A DNA stretch of 64,000 nt from Halanaerobium salsuginis (lineage in GTDB: Bacteria > Bacillota > Halanaerobiia > Halanaerobiales > Halanaerobiaceae), in contig NZ_FOTI01000007.1 in the NCBI RefSeq assembly GCF_900114545.1, positions 1-64,000 on the forward strand. Direction: 5' to 3'. Below the pieces are notes generated by a model. The model searched no databases. It was not told where the DNA came from and saw only the letters and a program-made list of their open reading frames with translations. Every line of letters starts with the position of its first letter. Position 1 is the first letter of the stretch. Below are positions 1 through 8,741 of this stretch, piece after piece. The translations under genes and the position numbers were made by a program.

Positions 1-222
1 TAAGTCTGCTCTGGTGGGAATCTTTTCAATCTGTTGGACCAGAAAAGCTCTTAAAATAGCTTCTGGATTATATCCAGTTGGTCCTTTATTAGACTTAGGT
101 TTTATCTTTTCAACTAAAGGTTTAAGATCGATAGGATCTAAAATACAAATTAATTTGTCTGTTTCCGATAAATTAAGTAATTCTTCAAAGGGAAAGAGAC
201 ACTCTTGTCGAATATTATTAAT
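1..222 (-). CDS. Transposase, N-terminal part (runs off window)
   Basis: The minus strand is open from about position 228 to the window edge and encodes a DUF772-like transposase N-terminus: after IRQECLFPFEELL there is an ILDPIDLKPLV stretch and then GPTGYNPEAILRAFLVQQI, the layout seen at the start of IS1182/IS5-type transposases. No ATG, GTG or TTG precedes the conserved part in frame. The best placed start is an ATT at 220-222, six bases after an AAGGTGA ribosome binding site. The C-terminal catalytic region lies outside the window, so integrity cannot be judged. The reading frame on the opposite strand at 14-283 is a shadow. Confidence 0.7.
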   Translation of the reverse strand, partial: MNNIRQECLFPFEELLNLSETDKLICILDPIDLKPLVEKIKPKSNKGPTGYNPEAILRAFLVQQIEKIPTRADL

Positions 223-289
223 AGGGCTTCACCTTCTTTCGTATTTTATGGGTGCTACTATTAAATTCGACAAGATGGGGTGAAGCCCT
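223..289. repeat. 11-bp inverted repeat at the IS end
   Basis: AGGGCTTCACC (223-233) is exactly complementary to GGTGAAGCCCT (279-289), with a 45-base loop. It lies at the outer end of the transposase gene, so it probably marks or lies close to the IS terminus. In a minus-strand transcript entering from outside, the arm at 223-233 would pair over the AAGGTGA ribosome binding site of the transposase. Confidence 0.6.
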
Positions 290-346
290 TTTTATATCAT
301 TAAAATCTTTGTTATATCAAGGCTTATTTTTATGAAATTCGCTTAC

Positions 347-1849
347 TTAATTATTTTCATTTATAATTTCCTTTCCTTTGCTAATTTTAATTAATTTAGA
401 TATTATTGGTCCTAATAAAGTTACTAGCGCAAAAATTAATAAAACTAATGTTATTGGTCGTGTATAAAAAACAGCTAAATTGCCTTGTGACATTAATAAA
501 GATCTTCTGAAATTACTCTCCATTATTGGCCCAAGAATTAATCCTAAAATCACTGGAGATACTGGAAATTCTAATTTGACCATAAAATAACCAATTACTC
601 CTGCTAAGAACATAACCATTACATCAAAATAATTGTTATTTAATGCATAAGAACCTACTACACATAATACCAAAATAAGCGGTGATAAAATGGCTTTTGG
701 AACAGACAAAATTTTAATAAAATATTTAATTCCTAACAAACCAATGATTAAAATAAATAAATTCGCCAACAACATGCCAATAAATAAAGTATAAACTATC
801 GGGCCATTATTAGTAAATAAAAGTGGACCAGGCTGTAAGCCTTGTACCATTAAGGCTCCCAATAAAACAGCTGTTACTGCATCACCTGGTATACCTAAAG
901 TCAATAATGGTATCATAGCTCCACCAGTAACACTATTATTGGCAGCTTCTGGAGCAGCAACTCCCTTCATTGCTCCCTTACCAAATTCTTCTTTATTTTT
1001 TGAAAATCTTTTTGCCTCATTATAAGCAATAAAAGAAGTAATATCTCCTCCTGCCCCAGGTATCATTCCAATAAAAGTTCCAATACCAGCTGATCTTATA
1101 ATAGTTACTATTAGTGTTTTAAATTCTGACCACTTAAGACGTACCTTTTCTACTTTTATTGCCAAATTTTGCTTAGCAAAAATATCTTCCATTGATTTAA
1201 AAGCTTCCGAAGCAGCAAATAATCCAATCATTACTGGAATTAAATTTACACCACTGGCAAGATTTATACTGCCAAAAGTAAATCTAGGAAAACCTCCCAT
1301 TGGATCAATACCTATAGTAGCAACCAGCAGTCCTAAAACACCAGCCATAAGTCCTTTAGTCATCGATTTACCAGCAATACTTGAGATAATTGAGATTCCA
1401 AAAACAGCCAGTGCAAAACTCTCAGGAGCACTAAATTTCAAAGCAAAATTGGCCAGCTGAGGAGCTACTAAAATCAAAACAATAACACTTAAGATACCTC
1501 CAATTGTTGATGACAAAGTGGAAATAGTTAATGCTTTATGAGCCAATCCTTTTTTTGACATTTCATAGCCATCCATCGCAGTAGCAGCTGAAGCTGGTGT
1601 TCCTGGAGTATTTATTAAAATAGCAGTTAATGATCCCCCATATACTGAACCAAAATAAACTCCAATTAATAATAGAATACCTGTTATAGGATTCATGCCA
1701 AAAGTTATTGGTAATACTAGAGCTACTCCCATAGTTGCAGTAAGTCCAGGCAATGATCCAATCGCTATTCCACTGATAATCCCAATTAATAAAACTAAAA
1801 TAACCTGCAAATCTAATATATTCATTAAGCCTTGAATTAATAAGTTCAA
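347..1849 (-). CDS. tctA: Tripartite tricarboxylate transporter, large permease TctA
   Basis: Large integral membrane subunit (500 aa, the usual TctA length) of a secondary, binding-protein-dependent transporter. The sequence is a run of about 11-12 hydrophobic segments with the family's glycine- and proline-rich signatures, such as GSLPGLTATMGVALVLP near the N-terminus, NTPGTPASAATAMDGY around residue 80, and IGMIPGAGGDITSFIAYNEA in the middle. Last gene of the five-gene operon that begins with the KDPG/KDPGal aldolase, 16 bases after tctB. The neighbouring genes suggest the substrate is a sugar acid rather than citrate; that is inference from context. No clear terminator is visible between its stop and the IS end. 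Confidence 0.93.
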   Translation of the reverse strand: MNLLIQGLMNILDLQVILVLLIGIISGIAIGSLPGLTATMGVALVLPITFGMNPITGILLLIGVYFGSVYGGSLTAILINTPGTPASAATAMDGYEMSKKGLAHKALTISTLSSTIGGILSVIVLILVAPQLANFALKFSAPESFALAVFGISIISSIAGKSMTKGLMAGVLGLLVATIGIDPMGGFPRFTFGSINLASGVNLIPVMIGLFAASEAFKSMEDIFAKQNLAIKVEKVRLKWSEFKTLIVTIIRSAGIGTFIGMIPGAGGDITSFIAYNEAKRFSKNKEEFGKGAMKGVAAPEAANNSVTGGAMIPLLTLGIPGDAVTAVLLGALMVQGLQPGPLLFTNNGPIVYTLFIGMLLANLFILIIGLLGIKYFIKILSVPKAILSPLILVLCVVGSYALNNNYFDVMVMFLAGVIGYFMVKLEFPVSPVILGLILGPIMESNFRRSLLMSQGNLAVFYTRPITLVLLIFALVTLLGPIISKLIKISKGKEIINENN

Positions 1850-1865
1850 TTATATCAGCTCCTAA

Positions 1866-2309
1866 TTAAAAAATTAAACCGGTTGGCATTATTACATTTA
1901 ACGCTAATTGAAAAAATAAAAAAATAAAAATACTTGTTCCAATCGGTATACTAACTAATAAAACTTTATTTTTTAATTTAGCAAAATATAATAAAGTAAA
2001 CACTAATAAAATAGTTGATGAATAAAAGCCAACAACTGGAATTATAATAAGATAAGTTAGTATAAATAACATTGTAATTATTGAATATCTAAAATATTTT
2101 TTAGAATTTTCAACTTTATTTTCACTACCACTTAAATTTTTAATTATTAAAATAATACTAAGTATAACTAAAAGTGTAGTATAGAATCTGGGCATAAAAC
2201 TAGCTCCAATGATTTGATTATCAAGTTTTTTAAAATTCATAGTATTAAAATAAAAAAATAAGGATGTAATGATTACAATAATACTTGCAATAATATTTCC
2301 TTTTTTCAT
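1866..2309 (-). CDS. tctB: Tripartite tricarboxylate transporter, small permease TctB
   Basis: Small membrane subunit (147 aa) with four hydrophobic segments and little sequence conservation, as is normal for TctB. Identification rests on size, topology and position between tctC and tctA. The GASFMPRFYTTLLVILSI stretch around residues 35-52 resembles the family's conserved 'G...FP...' region. A ribosome binding site (GGAGG) lies just upstream of the ATG. Confidence 0.88.
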   Translation of the reverse strand: MKKGNIIASIIVIITSLFFYFNTMNFKKLDNQIIGASFMPRFYTTLLVILSIILIIKNLSGSENKVENSKKYFRYSIITMLFILTYLIIIPVVGFYSSTILLVFTLLYFAKLKNKVLLVSIPIGTSIFIFLFFQLALNVIMPTGLIF

Positions 2310-2380
2310 ATTATCCTCCTTAATATGTAGATTGGGATTGGTAATACCAATCCCAATATTTAATTTTATATCGATTAAAC

Positions 2381-3373
2381 TTATTGACCTAAACCGAGCT
2401 CAGCTATCATTTCACCAAAAAATTCCTCATTTTTAGTAATAAACTTTTTAAATTCTTGTGAATTTTTAAGTTGTATTCCTAAGCCATTATTTTTCATAAA
2501 ATCTTGAAATTCTTTTTCTTTAGCTGCAGCCAAAAATGCTTCCTCTAAAATAGCAACCTTCTTATCAGGTGTAGCTTTAGGCACAACTATACCGCGCCAA
2601 GTACCTATACTTTCAGCCTTTATTCCAGATTCTTTAAAAGTAGGAACTTCAGGGATTAGAGCAGAACGTTGCTCAGCCATAACTGCTAATGTTTTTAAGT
2701 TGCCAGCATCTAATTGGGCTTTTACTTCAGCTGGACTTACAGTAACTGCATCAATGTGGCCTCCTACAAGAGCAGTTACAGCAGGGGCAGCTCCATCATA
2801 TGGAACATGATTTAATTTAATATTTGCGCTCTGGGCAAGATTTACTGCTGCTATATGCCAGATTGATCCAGTTCCAGCATTACCAACACTTATTTCTCCT
2901 GGATGTTCTCTGGCATAATCAATAAATTCTTCTAATGTATTATAAGGAGCATCTGATCGTACTGTAAGAGCCGCGGGATCAAAATTAATCATAGCAACTG
3001 GTTTAAATTCATCTGGTGTTAAAGGTGACAAACCTAAATGTTTATACATTGTTAATTCAACAAATACCATGGTCAAAGTGTAGCCATCTGGTTTTGCATT
3101 AGCCCCTTCTGTCATTCCAACTGAACCACTTGCACCAGGCTTGTTTAAAATACCAATTGATTGGCCAAGCTTTTTTTCAGCTTGTGCTGCTAAAGATCTG
3201 GTTGTAGAGTCAGTTCCCCCGCCAGCAGAAGATGGAACAATTATTTTAATGCTTTGATTAGGATAATTACTGGTATCACCGGAACTATCCTTTTCACTAT
3301 TACATCCTGCTACCAAAAACATAGTTAAAATTATGATTAATAAAAAAACTATTTTACCTTTAAATTTTTTCAC
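2381..3373 (-). CDS. tctC: TctC-family substrate-binding lipoprotein
   Basis: Extracytoplasmic solute receptor (330 aa) of the TctABC system. It has a lipoprotein signal peptide with lipobox LVAGC and acylated Cys24, then the family's start motif YPNQSIKIIVPSSAGGGTD, then KPGASGSVGM and HVPYDGAAPAVTALVGGHID, all typical of Bug/TctC receptors. The protein should be anchored on the outer face of the membrane and hand its ligand to TctA/TctB. Receptors of this family bind carboxylates of many kinds, so the ligand cannot be read from sequence; the adjacent dgoK and aldolase genes point to an aldonate or 2-keto-3-deoxy acid. Confidence 0.93.
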   Translation of the reverse strand: MKKFKGKIVFLLIIILTMFLVAGCNSEKDSSGDTSNYPNQSIKIIVPSSAGGGTDSTTRSLAAQAEKKLGQSIGILNKPGASGSVGMTEGANAKPDGYTLTMVFVELTMYKHLGLSPLTPDEFKPVAMINFDPAALTVRSDAPYNTLEEFIDYAREHPGEISVGNAGTGSIWHIAAVNLAQSANIKLNHVPYDGAAPAVTALVGGHIDAVTVSPAEVKAQLDAGNLKTLAVMAEQRSALIPEVPTFKESGIKAESIGTWRGIVVPKATPDKKVAILEEAFLAAAKEKEFQDFMKNNGLGIQLKNSQEFKKFITKNEEFFGEMIAELGLGQ

Positions 3374-3410
3374 TCTAATTACTCCCCTTTTTAAATAGAT
3401 TATGTAGATA

Positions 3411-4409
3411 TTATTCTATTAAATTTGCTGCTATAATTCTAGAACCAATAACAGTAGAATATTCGCCCTGTCGATCACTAGCCTCAATTAAACTTAAATC
3501 AATCTTTAAATATTTTAATAAACAAAAAAACACTTTTTTTAATGGATTAGCACCTCCAATCATTATCCACTCTAAGACATTTTCTTTAAGTATATTTTCC
3601 ACTAAAAATTTAATATCTTCATGCATTATAACTCCTGTATAATAGTTTGCTAATTTATTTTTATTCAAATCACTAAAAATTTCTAATAACCTTACCTGAT
3701 AAAGTCCTCGTGTCACCCCATATTTTTCTGCTGCTTGATAGCCCTTAATCAAATTTTCTAGATCAAGACTAGTTATCAATTCTTGTGACAAAGAATTAGA
3801 CAATATTGACTCTTTCTGAATTGCAAGCAGTGCTTCTCCACCTAAAGTTGAAAAACACTTAGTTAATCTTTTTTGTTCATCAACTAGAATATATTTTGTG
3901 TGTGAACCAGGTAAAATCAATATCCCTTTACCATTTCTTGGCAGTTGATCTAATAAACCAATTGCCTCTACTTCTTCCCCTCTCATTATGTCATAATTAT
4001 TAATTTGTGAAACAATATCATTATTTGCTTTTACTGAATTTTTCATACCTGGAATTAAAATACACTTAATATCAAAAAAATCAGATATTTTTTTCATAAC
4101 TGCTGCTTGAGAAAAATCCTCAACAGATGCTGGACTACTAATGTGAGGGACTTCATATATTCCTAAATTAGAAGTTATCATACCAGAGGCTATAAGATAA
4201 TCTATTTCTGAACTAGATAAATTATTTTTAGCTATAATTTTTAGAATAGCTTCTCTTAAAGCTGTTATCAATTTATAGTTGTTACCATCTATAGCAGTGT
4301 TTCTTACCCCAATATTAACTTTTATAGAATCTAAAATAACCTGTTCTTCTAATTTTCCCAATCTAATTCTCGAATTAGTAGTTCCAGAATCAATAAATAT
4401 TATATTCAT
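3411..4409 (-). CDS. dgoK: 2-dehydro-3-deoxygalactonokinase
   Basis: DgoK-family sugar-acid kinase (332 aa), which phosphorylates 2-keto-3-deoxygalactonate at O6. The N-terminus NIIFIDSGTTNSRIRL is the phosphate-binding loop of the family, RGEEVEAIGLL and LPGSHTKYILVD are the conserved central blocks, and MIGGANPL near the C-terminus is the nucleotide-binding glycine motif. Together with the adjacent aldolase (11-base gap) it forms a complete two-step route from KDGal to pyruvate and glyceraldehyde 3-phosphate. No dehydratase that would make KDGal is present beside it. Confidence 0.88.
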   Translation of the reverse strand: MNIIFIDSGTTNSRIRLGKLEEQVILDSIKVNIGVRNTAIDGNNYKLITALREAILKIIAKNNLSSSEIDYLIASGMITSNLGIYEVPHISSPASVEDFSQAAVMKKISDFFDIKCILIPGMKNSVKANNDIVSQINNYDIMRGEEVEAIGLLDQLPRNGKGILILPGSHTKYILVDEQKRLTKCFSTLGGEALLAIQKESILSNSLSQELITSLDLENLIKGYQAAEKYGVTRGLYQVRLLEIFSDLNKNKLANYYTGVIMHEDIKFLVENILKENVLEWIMIGGANPLKKVFFCLLKYLKIDLSLIEASDRQGEYSTVIGSRIIAANLIE

Positions 4410-4420
4410 TGTTTACCCCT

Positions 4421-5065
4421 CTAATTGCTTTTATTATTTACTTTTTTGGCTAATTCAACAAACTTTTTACTGCGATTTTTTATTTCTAAAAAATTTTCTG
4501 TTTTAACTAGTTTATCATCAACAAGCGAACTTCCTATGCCCAGACAACAGCTTCCTTTTTGTAAAAATTCAGCAGCATTTTCTAATGAAATTCCTCCTAC
4601 CGCCATAATTTCTAAATTGGGTAGAGGTGCTTTTAAGTCCGAAATATAGCTGGGATGTAAATTCCTTGCAGGAAATAATTTTATTATTTCAGCGCCTAAA
4701 TTATGTGCTTCCATTGCTTCGCTCGGACTAAATACTCCCGGAATTAGTACTATATCGTTCTCAATCGCATATTTAAGAGCAGTTTTATTTAAAATTGGTG
4801 ATAATAAAAAACTTGCTCCACAAAGAGATGCTTTTTTTACGCTATCTTTGTCTAAAACAGTCCCTGCTCCTATACTCATATTGGGGAATTTTTTTCTGAT
4901 ATCTTTAATTAGTTTATAGGCATTATTAGTAGTTAAACTAACTTCAACAATTTTAATCCCCCCCTGATAAAGACTATCCATAATCTGATCTATTTTCTCA
5001 GGATAATTAGTTCTAATTATTGCTATTACTTTTTCTTTTTTGATTTTTTTAGCTACATTCTCCAT
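4421..5065 (-). CDS. dgoA: 2-dehydro-3-deoxy-6-phosphogalactonate/gluconate aldolase
   Basis: Class I KDPG/KDPGal aldolase (214 aa, normal length), splitting the 6-phospho-2-keto-3-deoxy acid into pyruvate and glyceraldehyde 3-phosphate. Visible signatures: KVIAIIRT at the start, MSIGAGTVLD in the middle, the Schiff-base lysine in EIIKLFPARN, and MAVGGISLENAAEF near the end. Sequence alone does not separate KDPG from KDPGal activity, but the partner kinase is of the DgoK type, so the galacto epimer is favoured. First gene of the operon, with a GGAGG site at about 5072-5077. Confidence 0.88.
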   Translation of the reverse strand: MENVAKKIKKEKVIAIIRTNYPEKIDQIMDSLYQGGIKIVEVSLTTNNAYKLIKDIRKKFPNMSIGAGTVLDKDSVKKASLCGASFLLSPILNKTALKYAIENDIVLIPGVFSPSEAMEAHNLGAEIIKLFPARNLHPSYISDLKAPLPNLEIMAVGGISLENAAEFLQKGSCCLGIGSSLVDDKLVKTENFLEIKNRSKKFVELAKKVNNKSN

Positions 5066-5090
5066 TAACTTTCCTCCTTTTCCTTATTAC

Positions 5091-5103
5091 GGAACTACGT
5101 TCC
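5091..5103. promoter_or_regulatory. Palindromic operator GGAACTACGTTCC
   Basis: GGAAC-TAC-GTTCC is a perfect 5-3-5 inverted repeat, 25 bases upstream of the aldolase ATG and just downstream of the expected transcription start. Position and symmetry suit a repressor roadblock site. The IclR-type regulator encoded immediately upstream (5236-6009) is the obvious candidate; assignment is inference. Confidence 0.6.
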
Positions 5104-5117
5104 TTTTCTATATATTA

Positions 5118-5146
5118 ATTTTAATTTCTTTTTTTCTATATGTCAA
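5118..5146 (-). promoter_or_regulatory. Promoter of the sugar-acid operon
   Basis: On the minus strand TTGACA (complement of 5141-5146), 17-base spacer, TAAAAT (complement of 5118-5123). Near-consensus sigma-A promoter firing into the aldolase-dgoK-tctCBA operon; the palindromic operator at 5091-5103 begins about 15 bases downstream of the -10 box. Confidence 0.75.
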
Positions 5147-5156
5147 GTAAATTTTC

Positions 5157-5193
5157 AAAAAAAAAAGATAATTCCCATTTTATTGGGAATTAC
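5157..5193 (-). terminator. Intrinsic terminator after the IclR gene
   Basis: Minus-strand hairpin with arms GGGAATT/AATTCCC (about 5171-5192), extended by further pairs, followed by a run of ten T (5157-5166). It separates the regulator transcript from the sugar-acid operon. Confidence 0.85.
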
Positions 5194-5235
5194 CTTAACA
5201 AATTAAGTATTTATTTTGTTTATCTCAAAACGTAG

Positions 5236-6009
5236 TTATTCTGCGACATATCCTAGCTTTTCAGAAGCTTTTTTACTTGCTTTAAGAACTTCATTAATTA
5301 TTATTTTGAATTTTTCTTCATCTAATCGCATTACCGGACTGGCTACACTAATACCAGCAACTACTTCTTTCTTATAATTTAGAATTGGAGCTGCAGCACA
5401 TTTTATTTTTAACTCATGCTCTTCATTATCAATTGCATAACCTCTATCCCTAATTTCCTCTAATTCCTGTAAAATTTCTGCTTTAGTTGTTAAAGTATTA
5501 TCTGTATATTTTATCAATTCTGTTTCAGCTAATACTTGCTTAATTTCATTTTCAGGCAGAAAAGCTAATACAGCTTTTCCAATCCCTGTACAGTACATTG
5601 GAGCACGTTTTCCAATATTAGAGAACATCCTTATTGTTTTTGAACTCTCTATTTTATCAATATAAAATATTTGATTTCTATTTTTGATAGCTAAATGTGC
5701 TGTTTCATCAGTAACTTCACCAAGCTCCTGTAAAAATGGATGCACAAGCTCCTGAATGTCCAATTTTCTAGAAACAATCTCTCCCAATTCTATAAATCTT
5801 AATCCTAAAAAATATTTTTTGTTTTCTGAATTCTGCTGAATAAAATCTGCTTTATATAATGACATCAATAATCTATGAACTGTACTTTTAGAAACGTTTA
5901 ATATATCAGATAATTCTGTAACTCCTATTCCATTTGGTCTATCTTTTACTATTTCAATAATTTTTAAAGCTCTATCCACTGATTGAACTGATTTTTTATT
6001 TTCTTTCAT
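5236..6009 (-). CDS. IclR-family transcriptional regulator (KdgR-like)
   Basis: 257-aa regulator with the IclR layout: winged helix-turn-helix in about residues 8-70 (VDRALKIIEIV, then GVTELSDILNVSKSTVHRLL), and a C-terminal effector domain (IFYIDKIESSKTIRMFSNIG, GIGKAVLAFLP, GYAIDNEEHELKIKCAAAPI). It sits directly upstream of the KDPGal/TctABC operon in the same orientation but is separated by a terminator, the usual position of a local regulator. It probably responds to a sugar acid such as KDG; that is by analogy with KdgR proteins. A ribosome binding site (GGAGGAATAATTT) precedes the ATG. Confidence 0.88.
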   Translation of the reverse strand: MKENKKSVQSVDRALKIIEIVKDRPNGIGVTELSDILNVSKSTVHRLLMSLYKADFIQQNSENKKYFLGLRFIELGEIVSRKLDIQELVHPFLQELGEVTDETAHLAIKNRNQIFYIDKIESSKTIRMFSNIGKRAPMYCTGIGKAVLAFLPENEIKQVLAETELIKYTDNTLTTKAEILQELEEIRDRGYAIDNEEHELKIKCAAAPILNYKKEVVAGISVASPVMRLDEEKFKIIINEVLKASKKASEKLGYVAE

Positions 6010-6083
6010 AAATTATTCCTCCACAATATGCCATTTTAGTTAAAATATAAAATCAGTTTTTTAATAACTAATTTATTATATAT

Positions 6084-7487
6084 TTAAGCATGAATAGCTC
6101 CTAAACCAAGTTCAAGAGCTGCTTCATGGATTACTTCAGCAGTAGTTGGATGGGCATGAATTGTTGCTGCGATAGTCTGAAAAGTTAAACCTTCTTTAAC
6201 CGCCAGAGTTAGTTCAGCTATTAAATCACTGGCTGCAATTCCAATTATAGAAGCACCAATAATTTTGCCAGTACTTGCTTCAGCTAAAATCTTAATTTTA
6301 CCTTCGCGTGATCCCATTGCCATTACCTTACCACTGGCCGCAAAAGGAAAAGTTCCAACTTGATAAGCAATATTTCTGGCCTGGGCCTGGCTTTCAGTTA
6401 AGCCGACAGCAGCAACTTCCGGTTCAGTAAATACTGCTGCAGGAACAGCCTGATAATTCATAGTTTTTAGCTGATCATTGTTGCTAAGATTAGCTACAGC
6501 TACTAAAGCCTGCTCTGCAGCAACATGAGCCAACATATTTTTGCCAGTTACATCTCCAACTGCATAAATACCACTTATATTACTTTCCATTTTATTGTTT
6601 ACTTTAATTGCACCAGATTTTGTTAGCTCAATTCCTGCCTTCTCAGGAGCTAATCCAGCTAAATATGGTTTTCGTCCTACAGCAAGCAAAACTTGTTCAG
6701 CCTGTTTAGTCTGAACGCGCTCTTTTTTATCTTGATAACTAATTTGATAACCACTAGCTGATTTAACAATTTTAGTAACTAAAGCTCCAGTTTTAACTTT
6801 TATTTTTCTACGTCGGGCTGCTCTGTTCAGCTCGGTACTTATCTCAGAATCAAAATCAGGCAGAAGCTGATCAAGATACTCTAAAACTGTAACTTCAACT
6901 CCAAATTGGCTAAAAATGAAGGCAAATTCTAGCCCAATAACTCCCCCACCAATAATTAGCAAAGAATCTGGTAATTTAGTTAGGCTAAGTAATGATTTAC
7001 TATTTAATATACCAGGCAAATCTGAACCACATATGCTGGGAATAACAGGCTGAGAACCAGTAGCAATAATAATTTTATCTGCTCTAATTTGAACTGTTTC
7101 TGCAGCAGTTTTAACTTTTATTTTTTCTGCTGTAATAAAACTGGCTTCACCATTAATTCTCTCTACTTCAGCTTTCTTGAGTAAATAATCAATTCCTTTG
7201 ACTAACCTTTGCACAATTTTATCTTTGCGGGCTAGAACAGCAGGGAAATCAAGCTCTGCTGTTTTAACTTTAACTCCATAATCAGCAGCAGACTGGGCCT
7301 CAGTAAAAACTTGAGCTGACCGAACATAGGCCTTTGTTGGGATACAGCCCCAATTTAGGCAAGTACCTCCTAGAGAATCTTTCTCAATTAAAACTGTTTT
7401 AAGGCCATGCTTAGCAGCCTGGAGAGCGGCTGTATAGCCTCCAGGTCCACTACCTATAATAGCAAGCTGATAGCTTTTTTCTTCCAT
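6084..7487 (-). CDS. lpdA: Dihydrolipoyl dehydrogenase
   Basis: 467-aa FAD-dependent disulfide oxidoreductase that reoxidises dihydrolipoyl groups with NAD+. It carries the FAD motif GSGPGG (residues 12-17), the redox disulfide C43-x4-C48 in GGTCLNWGCIPTK, an NAD-binding GGGVIGLEFA, the second FAD contact AVGDVTG and the catalytic His/Glu in HAHPTTAEVIHEA. It has no fused lipoyl domain, and no 2-oxo acid dehydrogenase or glycine-cleavage gene is nearby. It is the last gene of the eight-gene operon, 33 bases after the CFA synthase gene, so its partner may be a process other than the classical complexes. Confidence 0.93.
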   Translation of the reverse strand: MEEKSYQLAIIGSGPGGYTAALQAAKHGLKTVLIEKDSLGGTCLNWGCIPTKAYVRSAQVFTEAQSAADYGVKVKTAELDFPAVLARKDKIVQRLVKGIDYLLKKAEVERINGEASFITAEKIKVKTAAETVQIRADKIIIATGSQPVIPSICGSDLPGILNSKSLLSLTKLPDSLLIIGGGVIGLEFAFIFSQFGVEVTVLEYLDQLLPDFDSEISTELNRAARRRKIKVKTGALVTKIVKSASGYQISYQDKKERVQTKQAEQVLLAVGRKPYLAGLAPEKAGIELTKSGAIKVNNKMESNISGIYAVGDVTGKNMLAHVAAEQALVAVANLSNNDQLKTMNYQAVPAAVFTEPEVAAVGLTESQAQARNIAYQVGTFPFAASGKVMAMGSREGKIKILAEASTGKIIGASIIGIAASDLIAELTLAVKEGLTFQTIAATIHAHPTTAEVIHEAALELGLGAIHA

Positions 7488-7520
7488 TTATAAACCCCTT
7501 TATATTATCCATTTATAAAT

Positions 7521-8720
7521 TTAGTCACGATAGATGTACTCTCTGGTTAAAGGAAATTCAACATTTTTACCTTTTGAAAATAATACTTGATGAACAGATG
7601 TTTCTGCATAACGAAAAGTAAACACTACTCCCATTAAAAATGTCCGCCACATCCTGACAAAGTGCTCATCAAATTTTTCTCTAACCTGATCAGTTACTTC
7701 CTCAAAATTCGCAAGCCATTTTTCAGCAGTTAATGAATAATGATATCCTATGTCTTCTGCATCTAAAAGATGAAAGGAATGTTCAGGTAATTCCCAGACT
7801 ATTTCTCGTAAAGAAGGAATATAACCCCAGGGGAAAATATACTTTTGCAGCCAGGGATGGGCAGGCTGTTCTTTTAAGTGAGTTATCGAATGAACTAAAG
7901 ACAAACCACCCTGCTTTAATAACAGATTAACATTCGCAAAATATTCAGGAATATTTTCTTTGCCAACATGTTCGAACATACCTACACTAACAATCTTGTC
8001 AAATTTAAGATCTTCCCGGGCCAATTCTCGATAATCCTGCCTTCTAATTTCAATTTTTGCTTTCAAGTCTCTAGCAGCTACTCTTTTTTTAGCTTCGATC
8101 TCCTGCTCCTTGCTCAAAGTAACTCCCATTACTTCTACTCCATACTGCTCTGCTGCTCTAATTGCCAGTGCTCCCCAGCCACAGCCAATGTCAAGTAGTT
8201 TTTCACCTGGCTGTAAATTCAATTTTTTTAATACATGATCAATCTTTTGCAGCTGTGCCTGTTTTAAAGTATCCTGCTTGGTTTTAAAATAAGCACAAGA
8301 ATAAGTCATTGTTTCATCCTGCCACAGTTTAAAAAAGTCATTACCAATATCATAGTGTTTACGAACTCCTGCTTCTTCTTCAGCAGGTGATGATGATTTT
8401 TGGAATGGTAAAATTTTAGCTATTTTATACTTACCAATTTCTTCTTTCAAAGCCAACATATTATTACCTGCTGTTTCAATTAAACTAGGCAAAGATCCCG
8501 CAAATTCTATTTGGCCATCCATATATGCTTCAGCCATTTTTAGCTGAGGACTTTTTCTAATCTCATTAAGATCAAGCTTTTCCTTAAAAGTTAACTTAAA
8601 AGCTACCTCATCTGACAAGTCTTTATTAAAAGTCTGCTCCTCTCCATCCCAATACTCGACTGCAAATTTCTCACCTTTTACCCTTTTAAAAATTGCATTT
8701 AAAATCTTCTTAGTTAACAT
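7521..8720 (-). CDS. cfa: Cyclopropane-fatty-acyl-phospholipid synthase
   Basis: 399-aa SAM-dependent enzyme of the CFA synthase family, which adds a methylene to double bonds of membrane phospholipid acyl chains. N-terminal lipid-binding region (residues 1-110), then HYDIGNDFF, the active-site DETMTYSCAYF block, the SAM-binding LLDIGCGWGALAIRAAE, VSVGMFEHVG and the C-terminal RMWRTFLMGVVFTFRY. All expected blocks are present, so it looks active. Neighbours are an ABC importer upstream and lpdA downstream in one transcription unit; that context is unusual for cfa. Confidence 0.92.
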   Translation of the reverse strand: MLTKKILNAIFKRVKGEKFAVEYWDGEEQTFNKDLSDEVAFKLTFKEKLDLNEIRKSPQLKMAEAYMDGQIEFAGSLPSLIETAGNNMLALKEEIGKYKIAKILPFQKSSSPAEEEAGVRKHYDIGNDFFKLWQDETMTYSCAYFKTKQDTLKQAQLQKIDHVLKKLNLQPGEKLLDIGCGWGALAIRAAEQYGVEVMGVTLSKEQEIEAKKRVAARDLKAKIEIRRQDYRELAREDLKFDKIVSVGMFEHVGKENIPEYFANVNLLLKQGGLSLVHSITHLKEQPAHPWLQKYIFPWGYIPSLREIVWELPEHSFHLLDAEDIGYHYSLTAEKWLANFEEVTDQVREKFDEHFVRMWRTFLMGVVFTFRYAETSVHQVLFSKGKNVEFPLTREYIYRD

Positions 8721-8741
8721 TTTTTACCTCCTTAATTGAAC

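Noticed and set aside
14-283. Plus-strand frame of 89 codons at the left edge
   Set aside because: It is antisense to the transposase N-terminus and crosses the IS inverted repeat; no ribosome binding site and no family resemblance.
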